NCBI RefSeq assembly: GCF_022842015.1
Contig: NZ_JALHQJ010000007.1
Location: 1 to 61,097 of the forward strand
DNA from: Nitrosomonas sp.
Lineage (GTDB): Bacteria > Pseudomonadota > Gammaproteobacteria > Burkholderiales > Nitrosomonadaceae
Reading direction: 5' to 3'
DNA length: 61,097 nucleotides
How positions within the stretch are numbered: position 1 is the stretch's first letter; each line of letters starts with the position of its first letter. Position numbers and translations under genes: made by a program. Of the stretch, positions 17,559 to 26,335 are shown piece by piece. Below the pieces are notes generated by a model. It was given only the letters and a program-made list of their open reading frames with translations. It did not search any database and was not told where the DNA came from.

Positions 17559-17903
17559 GGTTTGTGCTGATAGTCACTAACATAATGTATACGGCATCAG
17601 TTGTCCAATAATCCGATGGATTTGTCGTGTAACTCCAGTTGTTTATGTTTAAGTAATTGATTTTATGTTTGTCTCTTAATTCAATGCCCCAGGTGGGGTT
17701 GATAAATATGACATTCAGCCGGAAACCAAAAAGAGACTGCTTCTTCCAACTAACCAAATTCCAGTCAAATAAGCTCAGAAATGTTTTTCAGCTTCTATTA
17801 ACTTCTCTTGTAATGGCGTGCAATGCGACACAAACCAGTCAATCAATGTCAATTGAATACAGACCAATATTTGGAGCTGTAAACTCAAGTTTGAGCTACT
17901 ATA

Positions 17904-18253
17904 GATCAATAGTCGTTTAATTTTTATTTTGAATGGTCGATAAAATAATTGTAGGCACTAACAGAACCTACAGTAGGATTTTCTTCATATAACCTTTTCC
18001 ATGGAATTGTTATACCTTGATGATTCTCTGGTTCTTCCAATCAAAACATGCCTGATCGTATTATTTCTTTTTTGCAGTCTGTTTAGCCCCTGCTCAATAG
18101 CTTCATGGCTTACTTTACACAAGCTGCAGCATCAGATAGAACCTTACCTGGCTTGAATTTAACAACCTTTTTGGCAGAAATTTTGATGGTTTCACCAGTC
18201 GATGGATTGCGGCCTTCACGACCTGCACGCTCTGTCACTGAAAAAGTGCCAAA
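17904..18253. repeat. HU-locus duplication, copy B (partner at 5159-5513)
   Basis: Same order as copy A: GATCAATAGTC, a roughly 150-bp non-coding flank ending in TCGTATTATTTCTTTTT, then the HU 3' half. Copy B continues into an intact HU N-terminus, copy A into a transposon end. Confidence 0.75.
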
Positions 18254-18391
18254 ACCCACTAACTGAACATCGTTGCCGTTTGCTATAGTTTCTTGAATAA
18301 CTTCAAGTAATCCATTCAGCATGGCAGTTGTTTGGGTTTTGGTCGTTTGGGAGCGAGTAGCAACAGCATCAATCAGTTCAGTCTTGTTCAT
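18110..18391 (-). CDS. HU-family DNA-binding protein
   Basis: 93 residues with the full HU layout: MNKTELIDAVATRSQTTKTQTTAMLNGLLEVI (dimerising helices), [25 protein letters not shown] (saddle and start of the arm) and [14 protein letters not shown] (arm end and last helix). It bends and packages DNA and may help origin or recombination complexes. Ends CVK, whereas copy A keeps an extra lysine-rich tail, so this copy has probably lost the tail through a stop. The next 300 bp upstream of its start are AT-rich and non-coding. Confidence 0.92.
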   Translation of the reverse strand: MNKTELIDAVATRSQTTKTQTTAMLNGLLEVIQETIANGNDVQLVGFGTFSVTERAGREGRNPSTGETIKISAKKVVKFKPGKVLSDAAACVK

Positions 18392-18689
18392 GGGAACGCT
18401 CTATTAGTAGTTTAAGAAGTAAATGGTAATCTAGCAGGATATAACCATAAATCAATAGCTTTATGTATTTATCGCCTGAAAAATACTATATTCGCAAAAT
18501 ATAAGACAAAGTAGGATTTTAATCTTGATGGAATGCATTGTATTTCCATATAGGTGGGATTATGTGACCAAGTTTTGTCGTTACAATTATTCTGTTTGCC
18601 TCATCACCGATCAATATAACTACTGTTAAGGCTAAGCTACCGTTGCAAATATGAAAATAGCATCATCAATTGATCATCCCTCTTTCCGA

Positions 18690-18924
18690 AAACTGATTTA
18701 AGATCTGGCTGAAATTGAACGAGAGCTTACAATCGAGCATAACCGCGCAAGATTGAAAATCGCCAGACAACTTGGTCGTAGAAGAACGCAAACGCTAGAT
18801 GACCGACAGCAAGATCGAATCTGCCAAGAGACTTTTGGCTAATGTGGTACCACCTTGGGATGTAGCCAAGAATCTTGGGGTGTCAGTGCCAACTCTATCT
18901 CGATGGATTTCTGACTCTATTTAG
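18690..18924 (+). pseudogene. Serine resolvase C-terminal relic
   Basis: Translating in two frames gives DLAEIERELTIEHNRARLKIARQLGRR, then, after a shift near 18780-18795, MTDSKIESAKRLLANVVPPWDVAKNLGVSVPTLSRWI to TAG at 18922-18924. This is the linker and helix-turn-helix end of a Tn3-type resolvase, of a different lineage from the tnpR remnant at 5514-6018. No catalytic domain is visible upstream. The rest of 18392-19341 holds no other gene that I can support. Confidence 0.7.
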
Positions 18925-19341
18925 CTTTAGCGTACTTCGCATTCGTTGAAAAAGCTAACTTCAGAAATTCTGAGGGTTTCGGCTTACAACACCTATTAAT
19001 GCCGCCAAGATCAAAAAAACTTGATTAAAGCGATCCTATTTGTTTTTTATAGAATTGATCTAAACCCGATCTTTTACGGTAATACTTTCTAGCAATTGTT
19101 CACGATTATTATCAATTATCATTGATTACCTCTTTCATCAGTAAATAACCGATCAAATTGGATTATGTTAGATATTACGGTACATTTACAAACTGGATAG
19201 AGATATTAAAATAAAAGATTCATCTTGGTGAGAATCCGTATATTAATATAGTGAGTCGTTAAGCCGACTGCTATGAACTAAATGATGTGGCGATTTTTGA
19301 ACCACAAACAGCGGGCAATAATAATTCATGAGGAATAATGA

Positions 19342-21726
19342 GTGCCATTGAATGAGGCGGATACTTGTCGTGTCTATGTAACCCGCAGAATTAGGGAGGC
19401 GGGCTGGGAGCAGCATCCACATTCTATCACTGAACAAAAAACTTTTACCGATGGGCGTGTGGAGGTACGGGGTAATGTTGTTCGCCGCCGAGAACAGAAA
19501 AGAGCCGATTACCTTCTCCGCTACACTCGAGATTTTCCACTAGCCGTAGTTGAGGCAAAACCTGAATCCGATTCGCCTGGCAAAGGCATGCAGCAAGCAA
19601 AAGAATATGCCGAGATTCTTGGATTGAAGTTTGCCTATGCCACAAACGGTCCCCAGATCATTGAATTTGATTACTTGACTGGGCAAGAATCAGAGCTTAC
19701 GGCCTACCCGTCACCTGCAGAACTCTTCTCTCGACTAAAGGCTAATCATGGGATAGAAGACGAAATAGCGAATAAATTGTTGACGCCCTATTACCACATT
19801 CCTGGACATATACCGCGCTATTACCAAGAGATTGCTATCAATCGGGCCGTACAGGCTATTTTGCAAGGCAAGAAGCGCAATCTACTAACTATGGCGACCG
19901 GTACAGGTAAAACTGTGGTGGCATTTCAGATCAGCTGGAAGCTATGGAATGCTCGATGGAACCGTGAAGGTGCGCACCGTAAACCCCGTATCCTGTTTTT
20001 GGCAGATCGGAATGTCCTAATTGATGATCCAAAAGATAAAACTTTTGCTCCCTTCGGCGATGCTCGTCATAAAATCGAGGGTGAAGCAATCAAAAGTCGG
20101 GAGATGTACTTTGCCATCTACCAAGCCATTGCCAAAGATTCCCGTCGCCCCGGTCTCTATCGCGAGTATCAAAAAGACTTCTTCGATCTCATTATCGTGG
20201 ATGAGTGTCACCGTGGCAGTGCCCGAGACGATAGTAATTGGCGAGAAATTCTTGAATATTTTGAGCCAGCCTATCAATTAGGCATGACTGCCACCCCACT
20301 ACGCGAGGACAATCGCGATACTTACGAATACTTCGGCAATCCACTTTATACTTACAGCCTAAGGCAAGGGATCGAAGACGGCTTTCTTGCTCCTTACCAA
20401 GTTCACAGGGTAATCACACAGGTCGATGCTACCGGATGGAGACCCAGCAAAGGTGAAGTCGATCGTTATGGTCGGGAGATTCCCGACGGGGAATATCATA
20501 CTCGAGACTTTGAGCGCATTATTGCTTTGCGCGCCCGCACAGAGGCTATAGCTCGCCATCTTGCTAAGTTCATGGAGCGCACGGATCGTTTCGCCAAGAC
20601 CATCGTTTTTTGTGTTGATCAGGAACATGCCGACGAGATGCGGCGTGCCCTAAACAATTTCAACACCGACTTGGTGAAAAAATACCCAGACTACGTTGCT
20701 CGTGTTACTTCTGAAGAAGGCAAGGTCGGCAAGGGGCACCTGAGCCGTTTTCAGGAACTGGAGACCATCAATCCGGTCATTCTCACTACCTCACAGTTAC
20801 TGACCACGGGTGTTGATGCACCTACCTGTAAGAATGTGGTACTGGCTCGCGTTGTTAATTCCATGACCGAGTTCAAGCAAATCATCGGGCGTGGTACTCG
20901 CATGCGTGAAGATTACGGCAAAACCTGGTTCAACATCATCGACTATACAGGATCGGCCACTCAGAACTTTGCTGACCCCGATTTCGATGGTTTCCCAGAG
21001 ATCGAAGAGGAGATTACTATCGACGAAAAAGGCTATGAGACCAAAGCGGAAGTGTTAATTCAAGAAACAGAAGGAGAATTCCAAGCCGAGGATCGAAGTG
21101 AATACGGAATTGAGATAACCGCTGGTCCGGGTGAAGGTGGCGGAAAAGGTGAGCCCCGCAAGTTCTATGCGGACGGTGGTCGTGTCGAGATCGTAGCTCA
21201 TTTAGTCTACGAATTGGATGCGGAAGGCAATCAACTTCGTGTTGTGCAGTTTACCGACTATGCAGGCGAAAAGGTTCGCACTCTGTTTACCTCTGCCAAC
21301 GAACTACAAGATAGCTGGGCTGATCCACTCAAACGTGAAAAAGTGATTCTGGAGCTGGAAGAGCGAGGTATAGCATTAAAGGAACTATCGGAGGCAACGG
21401 GAAAGTTTGCCATCGATCCACTCGACTTACTTTGTCACCTCGCTTTCAATACTCCGCTACGGACAAGAAAAGAACGCGCCGACTATCTGCGCAAGAATCA
21501 GCCTGATCTATTCGACCAATATGGACTGGAGGCACGAGAGATACTCGCCGCGCTTCTCGATAAGTACACCGATTTCGGTCCCAGCCAATTCAACATTCCC
21601 GATACTTTGCAAGTACCGCCCATATCCGAACACGGTAATGTAATGGAAATCGCCAGCCTATTCGGTGGTGCAGCACAGATGAAACAAGCGGTGGATCGCC
21701 TTCAGGAAATGATCTACACCCAATAA
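19342..21726 (+). CDS. hsdR: Type I restriction enzyme R subunit
   Basis: 794 residues. The PD-(D/E)xK nuclease comes first (Asp56 in RADYLL, Glu71-Ala-Lys73 in AVVEAK), then an SF2 translocase with ATGTGKT at 185-191, DECH at 287-290, GMTATP and a motif VI region QIIGRGTRMREDYG, then the EcoEI-type C-terminal domain that docks to the methylase. In complex with HsdM and HsdS it translocates and cuts unmodified DNA. The length fits the EcoEI-like branch. GTG start at 19342 with AGGAA 6 bp upstream; the nearby ATGs run into stops. First gene of a hsdR-hsdM-hsdS operon that continues into the HipA-like and DUF3037 genes. No lesion seen. Confidence 0.93.
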   Translation: MPLNEADTCRVYVTRRIREAGWEQHPHSITEQKTFTDGRVEVRGNVVRRREQKRADYLLRYTRDFPLAVVEAKPESDSPGKGMQQAKEYAEILGLKFAYATNGPQIIEFDYLTGQESELTAYPSPAELFSRLKANHGIEDEIANKLLTPYYHIPGHIPRYYQEIAINRAVQAILQGKKRNLLTMATGTGKTVVAFQISWKLWNARWNREGAHRKPRILFLADRNVLIDDPKDKTFAPFGDARHKIEGEAIKSREMYFAIYQAIAKDSRRPGLYREYQKDFFDLIIVDECHRGSARDDSNWREILEYFEPAYQLGMTATPLREDNRDTYEYFGNPLYTYSLRQGIEDGFLAPYQVHRVITQVDATGWRPSKGEVDRYGREIPDGEYHTRDFERIIALRARTEAIARHLAKFMERTDRFAKTIVFCVDQEHADEMRRALNNFNTDLVKKYPDYVARVTSEEGKVGKGHLSRFQELETINPVILTTSQLLTTGVDAPTCKNVVLARVVNSMTEFKQIIGRGTRMREDYGKTWFNIIDYTGSATQNFADPDFDGFPEIEEEITIDEKGYETKAEVLIQETEGEFQAEDRSEYGIEITAGPGEGGGKGEPRKFYADGGRVEIVAHLVYELDAEGNQLRVVQFTDYAGEKVRTLFTSANELQDSWADPLKREKVILELEERGIALKELSEATGKFAIDPLDLLCHLAFNTPLRTRKERADYLRKNQPDLFDQYGLEAREILAALLDKYTDFGPSQFNIPDTLQVPPISEHGNVMEIASLFGGAAQMKQAVDRLQEMIYTQ

Positions 21727-21744
21727 CCGTGTACAAAAAACAGA

Positions 21745-23313
21745 ATGACAAATAAGAAAAAAATAGAACAACCTATGACAACTGCCCAACAATTGGGCAG
21801 TATCATTAAATCCGCCCGCCAGATTATGCGTAAGGATAAGGGCCTTTCCGGTGACCTAGATCGCTTGCCTATTCTGACATGGGTAATGTTTCTGAAATTT
21901 CTCGATGACCTGGAGCAGCTCCGCGAGACCGAGGCTGTGCTGAAAGGTGAAACGTTTCAACCCGCAATCAAACTGCCCTACCGTTGGCGCGACTGGGCAG
22001 CAGTGGAAGGGGGTATCACCGGTGATGAACTGATTGCCTTCATTAATCAGGAGCAGGCAATATTACCTAACGGCAACGAAGGCCCCGGTCTGTTCACCTA
22101 TCTGCGCAATCTCCAGGGTACCAATGGCGGCGATCGGCGCGACGTGATCGCAACCGTCTTCAAAGGTCTGCAAAACCGCATGCTTAATGGTTATTTGTTG
22201 CGAGATGTAATCGATAAGATCAATGGCATTCATTTCAACTCCTCTGATGAAATGCACATCCTCAGTCGCCTGTATGAAACCATGCTACGCGAGATGCGCG
22301 ATGCGGCAGGTGATTCCGGTGAATTCTATACACCTCGGCCGGTAGTACGTTTTATGGTGGAAGTGATTAATCCCAGATTAAGTGAATCCATTCTCGATCC
22401 AGCCTGCGGCACCGGGGGATTCCTAGCCGAGGCTATGAGTCATTTGGAGAAACAGTGCCACACTGTCGAAGATCGCGAAATCCTGCAAAACAACAGTCTC
22501 TATGGTGGCGAAGCCAAGCCCTTGCCCTATTTGCTGGTACAAATGAATCTATTGCTCCATGGATTGGAATACCCGCGTATTGATCCAGACAACAGTCTTC
22601 GTTTCCCACTACGCGAAATCGGCGACAAGGATCGGGTAGATATAATCTTGACCAATCCGCCTTTTGGAGGAGAAGAGGAGAAGGGCATACTCGGTAACTT
22701 TCCCGATGACATGCAAGCTACCGAAACTACACTATTGTTTCTGCAGCTTATTATGCGCAAGTTGAGGCGACCTGGGAAAGGCAGTGATCGTGGCGGGCGT
22801 GCTGCCGTGGTGGTACCCAACGGTACCTTGTTTGCAGATGGCGTCGCCGCTCGCATCAAAGAGGAATTGCTTAAGAACTACAATCTGCACACCATCGTGC
22901 GCTTGCCTGAGGGTGTTTTTGCTCCCTATACAGATATTCCCGCCAATCTGATTTTCTTTGATCGTTCCGGTTCGACCAGCGATATTTGGTTTTATCAGAT
23001 ACCACCGCCACAAGGTCGCAAGAAATACACTAAAACCAAACCTATGGAGTATGCAGAGTTCGATGTCTGTCTGACCTGGTGCATCGAACGCAATGAGAGC
23101 GCTCATGCCTGGAAGATCCACGCTGCCGATGTATTGAAATATGACACGGAGAACAAGTTAATTTCGGTCAATCTCGACATCAAGAATCCCAACAGCCTGG
23201 AAGCGCTGGAACATCGGCCACCGGATGAGTTGATTGTCGACATGTTGGAGAAGGAACGGCGAGTAATGGGGATTATGGAAGAAATTCAAGTGACGTTGGG
23301 TGTGCAGCCATGA
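21745..23313 (+). CDS. hsdM: Type I restriction-modification methylase subunit
   Basis: 522 residues. HsdM N-terminal helical domain (GSIIKSARQIMRKDKGLSGDLDRLPILTWVMFLKFLDD), then an adenine methylase with the SAM-binding DPACGTGGF at 218-226 and the catalytic NPPF at 304-307. Makes N6-methyladenine at the site chosen by HsdS. Lies 18 bp after hsdR and overlaps hsdS by the ATGA at 23310-23313. ATG 21745 is used; ATG 21775 is a possible alternative because the ribosome-binding site is weak. Confidence 0.95.
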   Translation: MTNKKKIEQPMTTAQQLGSIIKSARQIMRKDKGLSGDLDRLPILTWVMFLKFLDDLEQLRETEAVLKGETFQPAIKLPYRWRDWAAVEGGITGDELIAFINQEQAILPNGNEGPGLFTYLRNLQGTNGGDRRDVIATVFKGLQNRMLNGYLLRDVIDKINGIHFNSSDEMHILSRLYETMLREMRDAAGDSGEFYTPRPVVRFMVEVINPRLSESILDPACGTGGFLAEAMSHLEKQCHTVEDREILQNNSLYGGEAKPLPYLLVQMNLLLHGLEYPRIDPDNSLRFPLREIGDKDRVDIILTNPPFGGEEEKGILGNFPDDMQATETTLLFLQLIMRKLRRPGKGSDRGGRAAVVVPNGTLFADGVAARIKEELLKNYNLHTIVRLPEGVFAPYTDIPANLIFFDRSGSTSDIWFYQIPPPQGRKKYTKTKPMEYAEFDVCLTWCIERNESAHAWKIHAADVLKYDTENKLISVNLDIKNPNSLEALEHRPPDELIVDMLEKERRVMGIMEEIQVTLGVQP

Positions 23314-24461
23314 CGTTTGGTTGGGTAACTGTTCCGATTGGTGAAGTTGTTACACTGGTTGATAGACAAGAATCTCCGCAACCTGGAATAATCTATCGGC
23401 AGATTGGTGTTCGTCTATGGGGGGAAGGTGCATACGAACGCGAATCGATGGACGGCGCTGATACGCAGTATCAAACGCTTAATTGTGTCGAACCAGACGA
23501 CATCATCGTCAATAAAATATGGGCAAGGAATGGTAGCGTAAGCGTCGTAAACAGGACTTTAGCAGGTTGCTACTGTTCCAATGAATTTCCGCTTTATCGT
23601 CCAATCCCAGACGCACTTTATCCCAAGTGGTTTTATTGGATTACCAAGGCGCGCTGGTTCTGGAACAGTTGTGATGAAAAATCACGCGGCACAAGTGGAA
23701 AGAACAGGATTAAGCCACACAAGTTTCTTGAAATTGGCATACCGTTACCTCCTCTCGACGAACAACGCCGCATCGTCAATAAGATTGAATCCCTTGTGTC
23801 CAAGATTGATGAGACCAGACAACTGCGACAAGCGATCCAGGCTGATGCTCGGGCCCTGCTGCAAAGCGCTTTCCAGCAAGCTATCGAAGGAGCGGGATAT
23901 CGCTCCATGGCTGAAGTTGCTCCCATTGTCCGTCGCCCAGTAGTAGTCGAAATAGAGAGCGAATATCAGGAATTGGGTGTACGATCATTTGGCAAAGGCA
24001 CCTTCCACAAGCCGGTGCTCAACGGGGTTGATGTTGGCACGAAGAAACTCTACCGCATTTGCCCTGGAGATTTGGTGTTCAGCAACGTTTTTGCATGGGA
24101 GGGTGCTATCGCCGTCGTGCAGCCAGAAGATGCTGATCGAGTCGGTTCGCACCGGTTTATTACTTGTGTGGCCAAAAAAGGTATCACTACACCGGAATTT
24201 CTCTGTTTCTATTTGCTGACGGATGAAGGAATTGAAAAAGTGCGTGCAGCGTCACCGGGGGGTGCAGGGCGGAATCGCACGCTTGGCTTAAATAAATTGG
24301 AAAAAATCGAAGTTCCCATTCCACCCTCCGATAAACAACTCTGGTTTAACCGCCTCCAAACCCAGGTCATGGCCATTCAGCAGATCCAAGCCGATAACCA
24401 AGTCGAGCTTGATGCTTTACTTCCTTCTTTATTGAATAAAGCGTTCAAAGGAGAATTGTGA
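23310..24461 (+). CDS. hsdS: Type I restriction specificity subunit
   Basis: 383 residues in two target-recognition halves. The first runs to about residue 150 and closes with IPLPPLDEQRRIVNKIESLVSKIDETR, the conserved spacer helix. The second (about 200-340) closes with IPIPPSDKQLWFNRLQTQVMAIQQI. The two halves read different half sites of a split recognition sequence; the target cannot be deduced by eye. Starts inside the hsdM stop (ATGA), which enforces coupled translation. Intact, so the system should be functional. Confidence 0.93.
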   Translation: MTFGWVTVPIGEVVTLVDRQESPQPGIIYRQIGVRLWGEGAYERESMDGADTQYQTLNCVEPDDIIVNKIWARNGSVSVVNRTLAGCYCSNEFPLYRPIPDALYPKWFYWITKARWFWNSCDEKSRGTSGKNRIKPHKFLEIGIPLPPLDEQRRIVNKIESLVSKIDETRQLRQAIQADARALLQSAFQQAIEGAGYRSMAEVAPIVRRPVVVEIESEYQELGVRSFGKGTFHKPVLNGVDVGTKKLYRICPGDLVFSNVFAWEGAIAVVQPEDADRVGSHRFITCVAKKGITTPEFLCFYLLTDEGIEKVRAASPGGAGRNRTLGLNKLEKIEVPIPPSDKQLWFNRLQTQVMAIQQIQADNQVELDALLPSLLNKAFKGEL

Positions 24462-24486
24462 ATAAACAATTTAAGGTTTTTCACAT

Positions 24487-25221
24487 ATGACAGTACAAAT
24501 TGTCGAAGTTATCCGCCGTTCCGAGCAGGGCATCACACAGCCCTATATTTGTCGGGGGGACAACGATAAAGTTTATTTCGTCAAAGGAATTGGCGCCGGC
24601 CGGCGCAGTCAACTCTGCGAATGGATTGCCGGTAATTTAGGATTGGCCCTTGGTTTGCCGATTGCACCATTTGATATCGTAGAAGTACCAGAAGAATTGA
24701 TGGAATTGAACTTCACCCTCAATCTCTCTGACCTAGGATCAGGGCCTGCTTTTGGCTCCCAACGACAAGAAGTAATGGAACTCAACGTTTCTGCCGTAGA
24801 TGAGGTATCTGAATTACTTCAACAGGATGTCTTTGCATTCGATTGGTGGATACGAAACAGTGATCGTCTTTTGACGGAAAAAGGCGGAAATCCCAATTTA
24901 TTCTGGAATCCTAGAGATCAGGAATTGATAGTCATCGATCACAATCAAGCTTTTGATGCTGCATTTAATCCCGACGTTTTCAATGAGCTTCATATATTTC
25001 GTTCTCAGAGACATCGGGTTTTTGGTGACATGCTTTGCCATCAAGACTATAATCGGCGGTTCACTTTGGCCTTGAATAATTGGCCAGAAATATGCAATGG
25101 CCTACCAAAAGAATGGTTCTTTGCGGACGCAGAAATGACGGTGCCTGTGAATTTTTCATTAGGCGACGCCTATAAATTGTTAGAAGAGTACAAAAAAGAC
25201 GGCTTCTGGACTGTCCCATGA
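24487..25221 (+). CDS. HipA-like small kinase-fold protein
   Basis: 244 residues, about half the length of classical HipA. YICRGDNDKVYFVKG resembles the kinase nucleotide-binding strand pair with its lysine. LCEWIAGNLGLALGLPIAPFDIVEVPEE matches the HipA segment after it. FAFDWWIRNSDRLLTEKGGNPNLFW gives the catalytic loop (NSDR with asparagine and aspartate) and VIDHNQAFDA the metal-binding DHNQ. The HTH partner HipB is missing; instead the next gene, overlapping by ATGA, encodes DUF3037. It lies 25 bp after hsdS, so it may act with or be controlled alongside the restriction system. Kinase fold likely; target unknown. Confidence 0.75.
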   Translation: MTVQIVEVIRRSEQGITQPYICRGDNDKVYFVKGIGAGRRSQLCEWIAGNLGLALGLPIAPFDIVEVPEELMELNFTLNLSDLGSGPAFGSQRQEVMELNVSAVDEVSELLQQDVFAFDWWIRNSDRLLTEKGGNPNLFWNPRDQELIVIDHNQAFDAAFNPDVFNELHIFRSQRHRVFGDMLCHQDYNRRFTLALNNWPEICNGLPKEWFFADAEMTVPVNFSLGDAYKLLEEYKKDGFWTVP

Positions 25222-26057
25222 ATAAAATCGCCTGCCAATATACCATTGTTCGTTTTTCCCCTTTCATTGAAACGGGGGAATTTGCCAATGTGGGAATCGT
25301 ATTGATGGCTCCCAGTCAGCGCTATTTCGCCTCTAAACTAGAAACACAGCGCTATGGTCGTATCACTCGATTTTTTGAAGAGCTGGATAAAAAACTCTAT
25401 ACCCAAGCAATCCATATACTCAAAATTGAACTTGAACGTCTACATCAGGTACTGAAGGCGCATGGCTTCGATCGACGGTTTAAGGTTAATGATGTGAATT
25501 TCGCACAGCAACTCTTTGTTGAGCTCATTCGCCCACGGGAGAATATTGTCCGTTTTAGTGAACCCCGCATTATCTTGGTGGAAAATCCTAAAGAAAAACT
25601 CAATGAACTTTTTTCGTTCTATGTTGAGCGAAATTTTGTGACCAAAGAGTATATTGAAACACGTCTTGAAAAAGGTATCCGAAAGTGGTTATCTCAAGCC
25701 AGCATTGGCGAGCGTTTCCAGCGATTAGCTGTAGGTGACGATGAGTATGAGGCGATATTTCCTTTTGTCGAGCAAATTGATAATAGACCAGTAAAGATTA
25801 TCAAACCGTTAAATCTTGCTCAAGAAAAACCGAGCAAGATAATTGATCATGGAAATCTATGGCGTTCTCGAATCGAAGAACTCAAACGACGTAAGCGGCT
25901 GCCTGGAAAGGTATTATTTACTGTCAGGGGTCCGGAAGATATCGACAACAATCGATACCACGCTTATATAGATAGCATAGACAGACTGAAAGGTACCGGT
26001 GTAGAAATTGAACCTTACGAAAATAAGGAACAGATTATCGGATTTGCCCGTTCGTAA
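25218..26057 (+). CDS. DUF3037 family protein
   Basis: 279 residues. The start CQYTIVRFSPFIETGEFANVGIVLMAPSQRYFASKL is the defining block of DUF3037. The C-terminal third is basic (ELKRRKRLPGKVLF). It overlaps the HipA-like gene by 4 bp (ATGA), and HipA-like/DUF3037 neighbours form a recurrent pair. No motif suggests an enzyme; it could be the regulator, substrate or antitoxin of the kinase-fold protein. Last gene of the hsd-linked operon; after it the sequence turns into insertion-sequence debris. Confidence 0.75.
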   Translation: MNKIACQYTIVRFSPFIETGEFANVGIVLMAPSQRYFASKLETQRYGRITRFFEELDKKLYTQAIHILKIELERLHQVLKAHGFDRRFKVNDVNFAQQLFVELIRPRENIVRFSEPRIILVENPKEKLNELFSFYVERNFVTKEYIETRLEKGIRKWLSQASIGERFQRLAVGDDEYEAIFPFVEQIDNRPVKIIKPLNLAQEKPSKIIDHGNLWRSRIEELKRRKRLPGKVLFTVRGPEDIDNNRYHAYIDSIDRLKGTGVEIEPYENKEQIIGFARS

Positions 26058-26335
26058 TAGGGATTGTGGGCTCTGTTGCAAAAAATAATATTGGCCAACG
26101 CTTATCCCCTCCCATCTGATATACCTGATTATGTTGTTAGCGCGGGGTTTAAATTGACCAGGCGATATAGCGTACTCAACAGATCCGGGATGTTACTCAT
26201 TTACGCAGGAATCCTTACGGAACTCCATGTTTAACGCAGGTGTCAGGCAGTTACCCTTAACTTCCTATTCATGCGCCCACAAAAAACGACAGATTGTGCT
26301 TTATTCATACCTAAAAACCAACAAGGTGCAGAATA
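26058..26335. other. Intergenic stretch with insertion-sequence debris
   Basis: No gene seen. It begins with GGCTCTGTTGCAAAAAAT at 26069, the terminal motif shared with the 11130-11239 element, and contains GGAATCCTTACG (26209), also present at 11379. The helicase-nuclease start follows, so this is probably the seam between two defence modules that joined through mobile DNA. Confidence 0.5.

Noticed and set aside
17657-17920. 87-residue ORF on the plus strand
   Set aside because: Its end lies in the duplicated HU flank, its start has no ribosome-binding site, and the product shows no recognisable pattern; antisense ORFs there are equally long.
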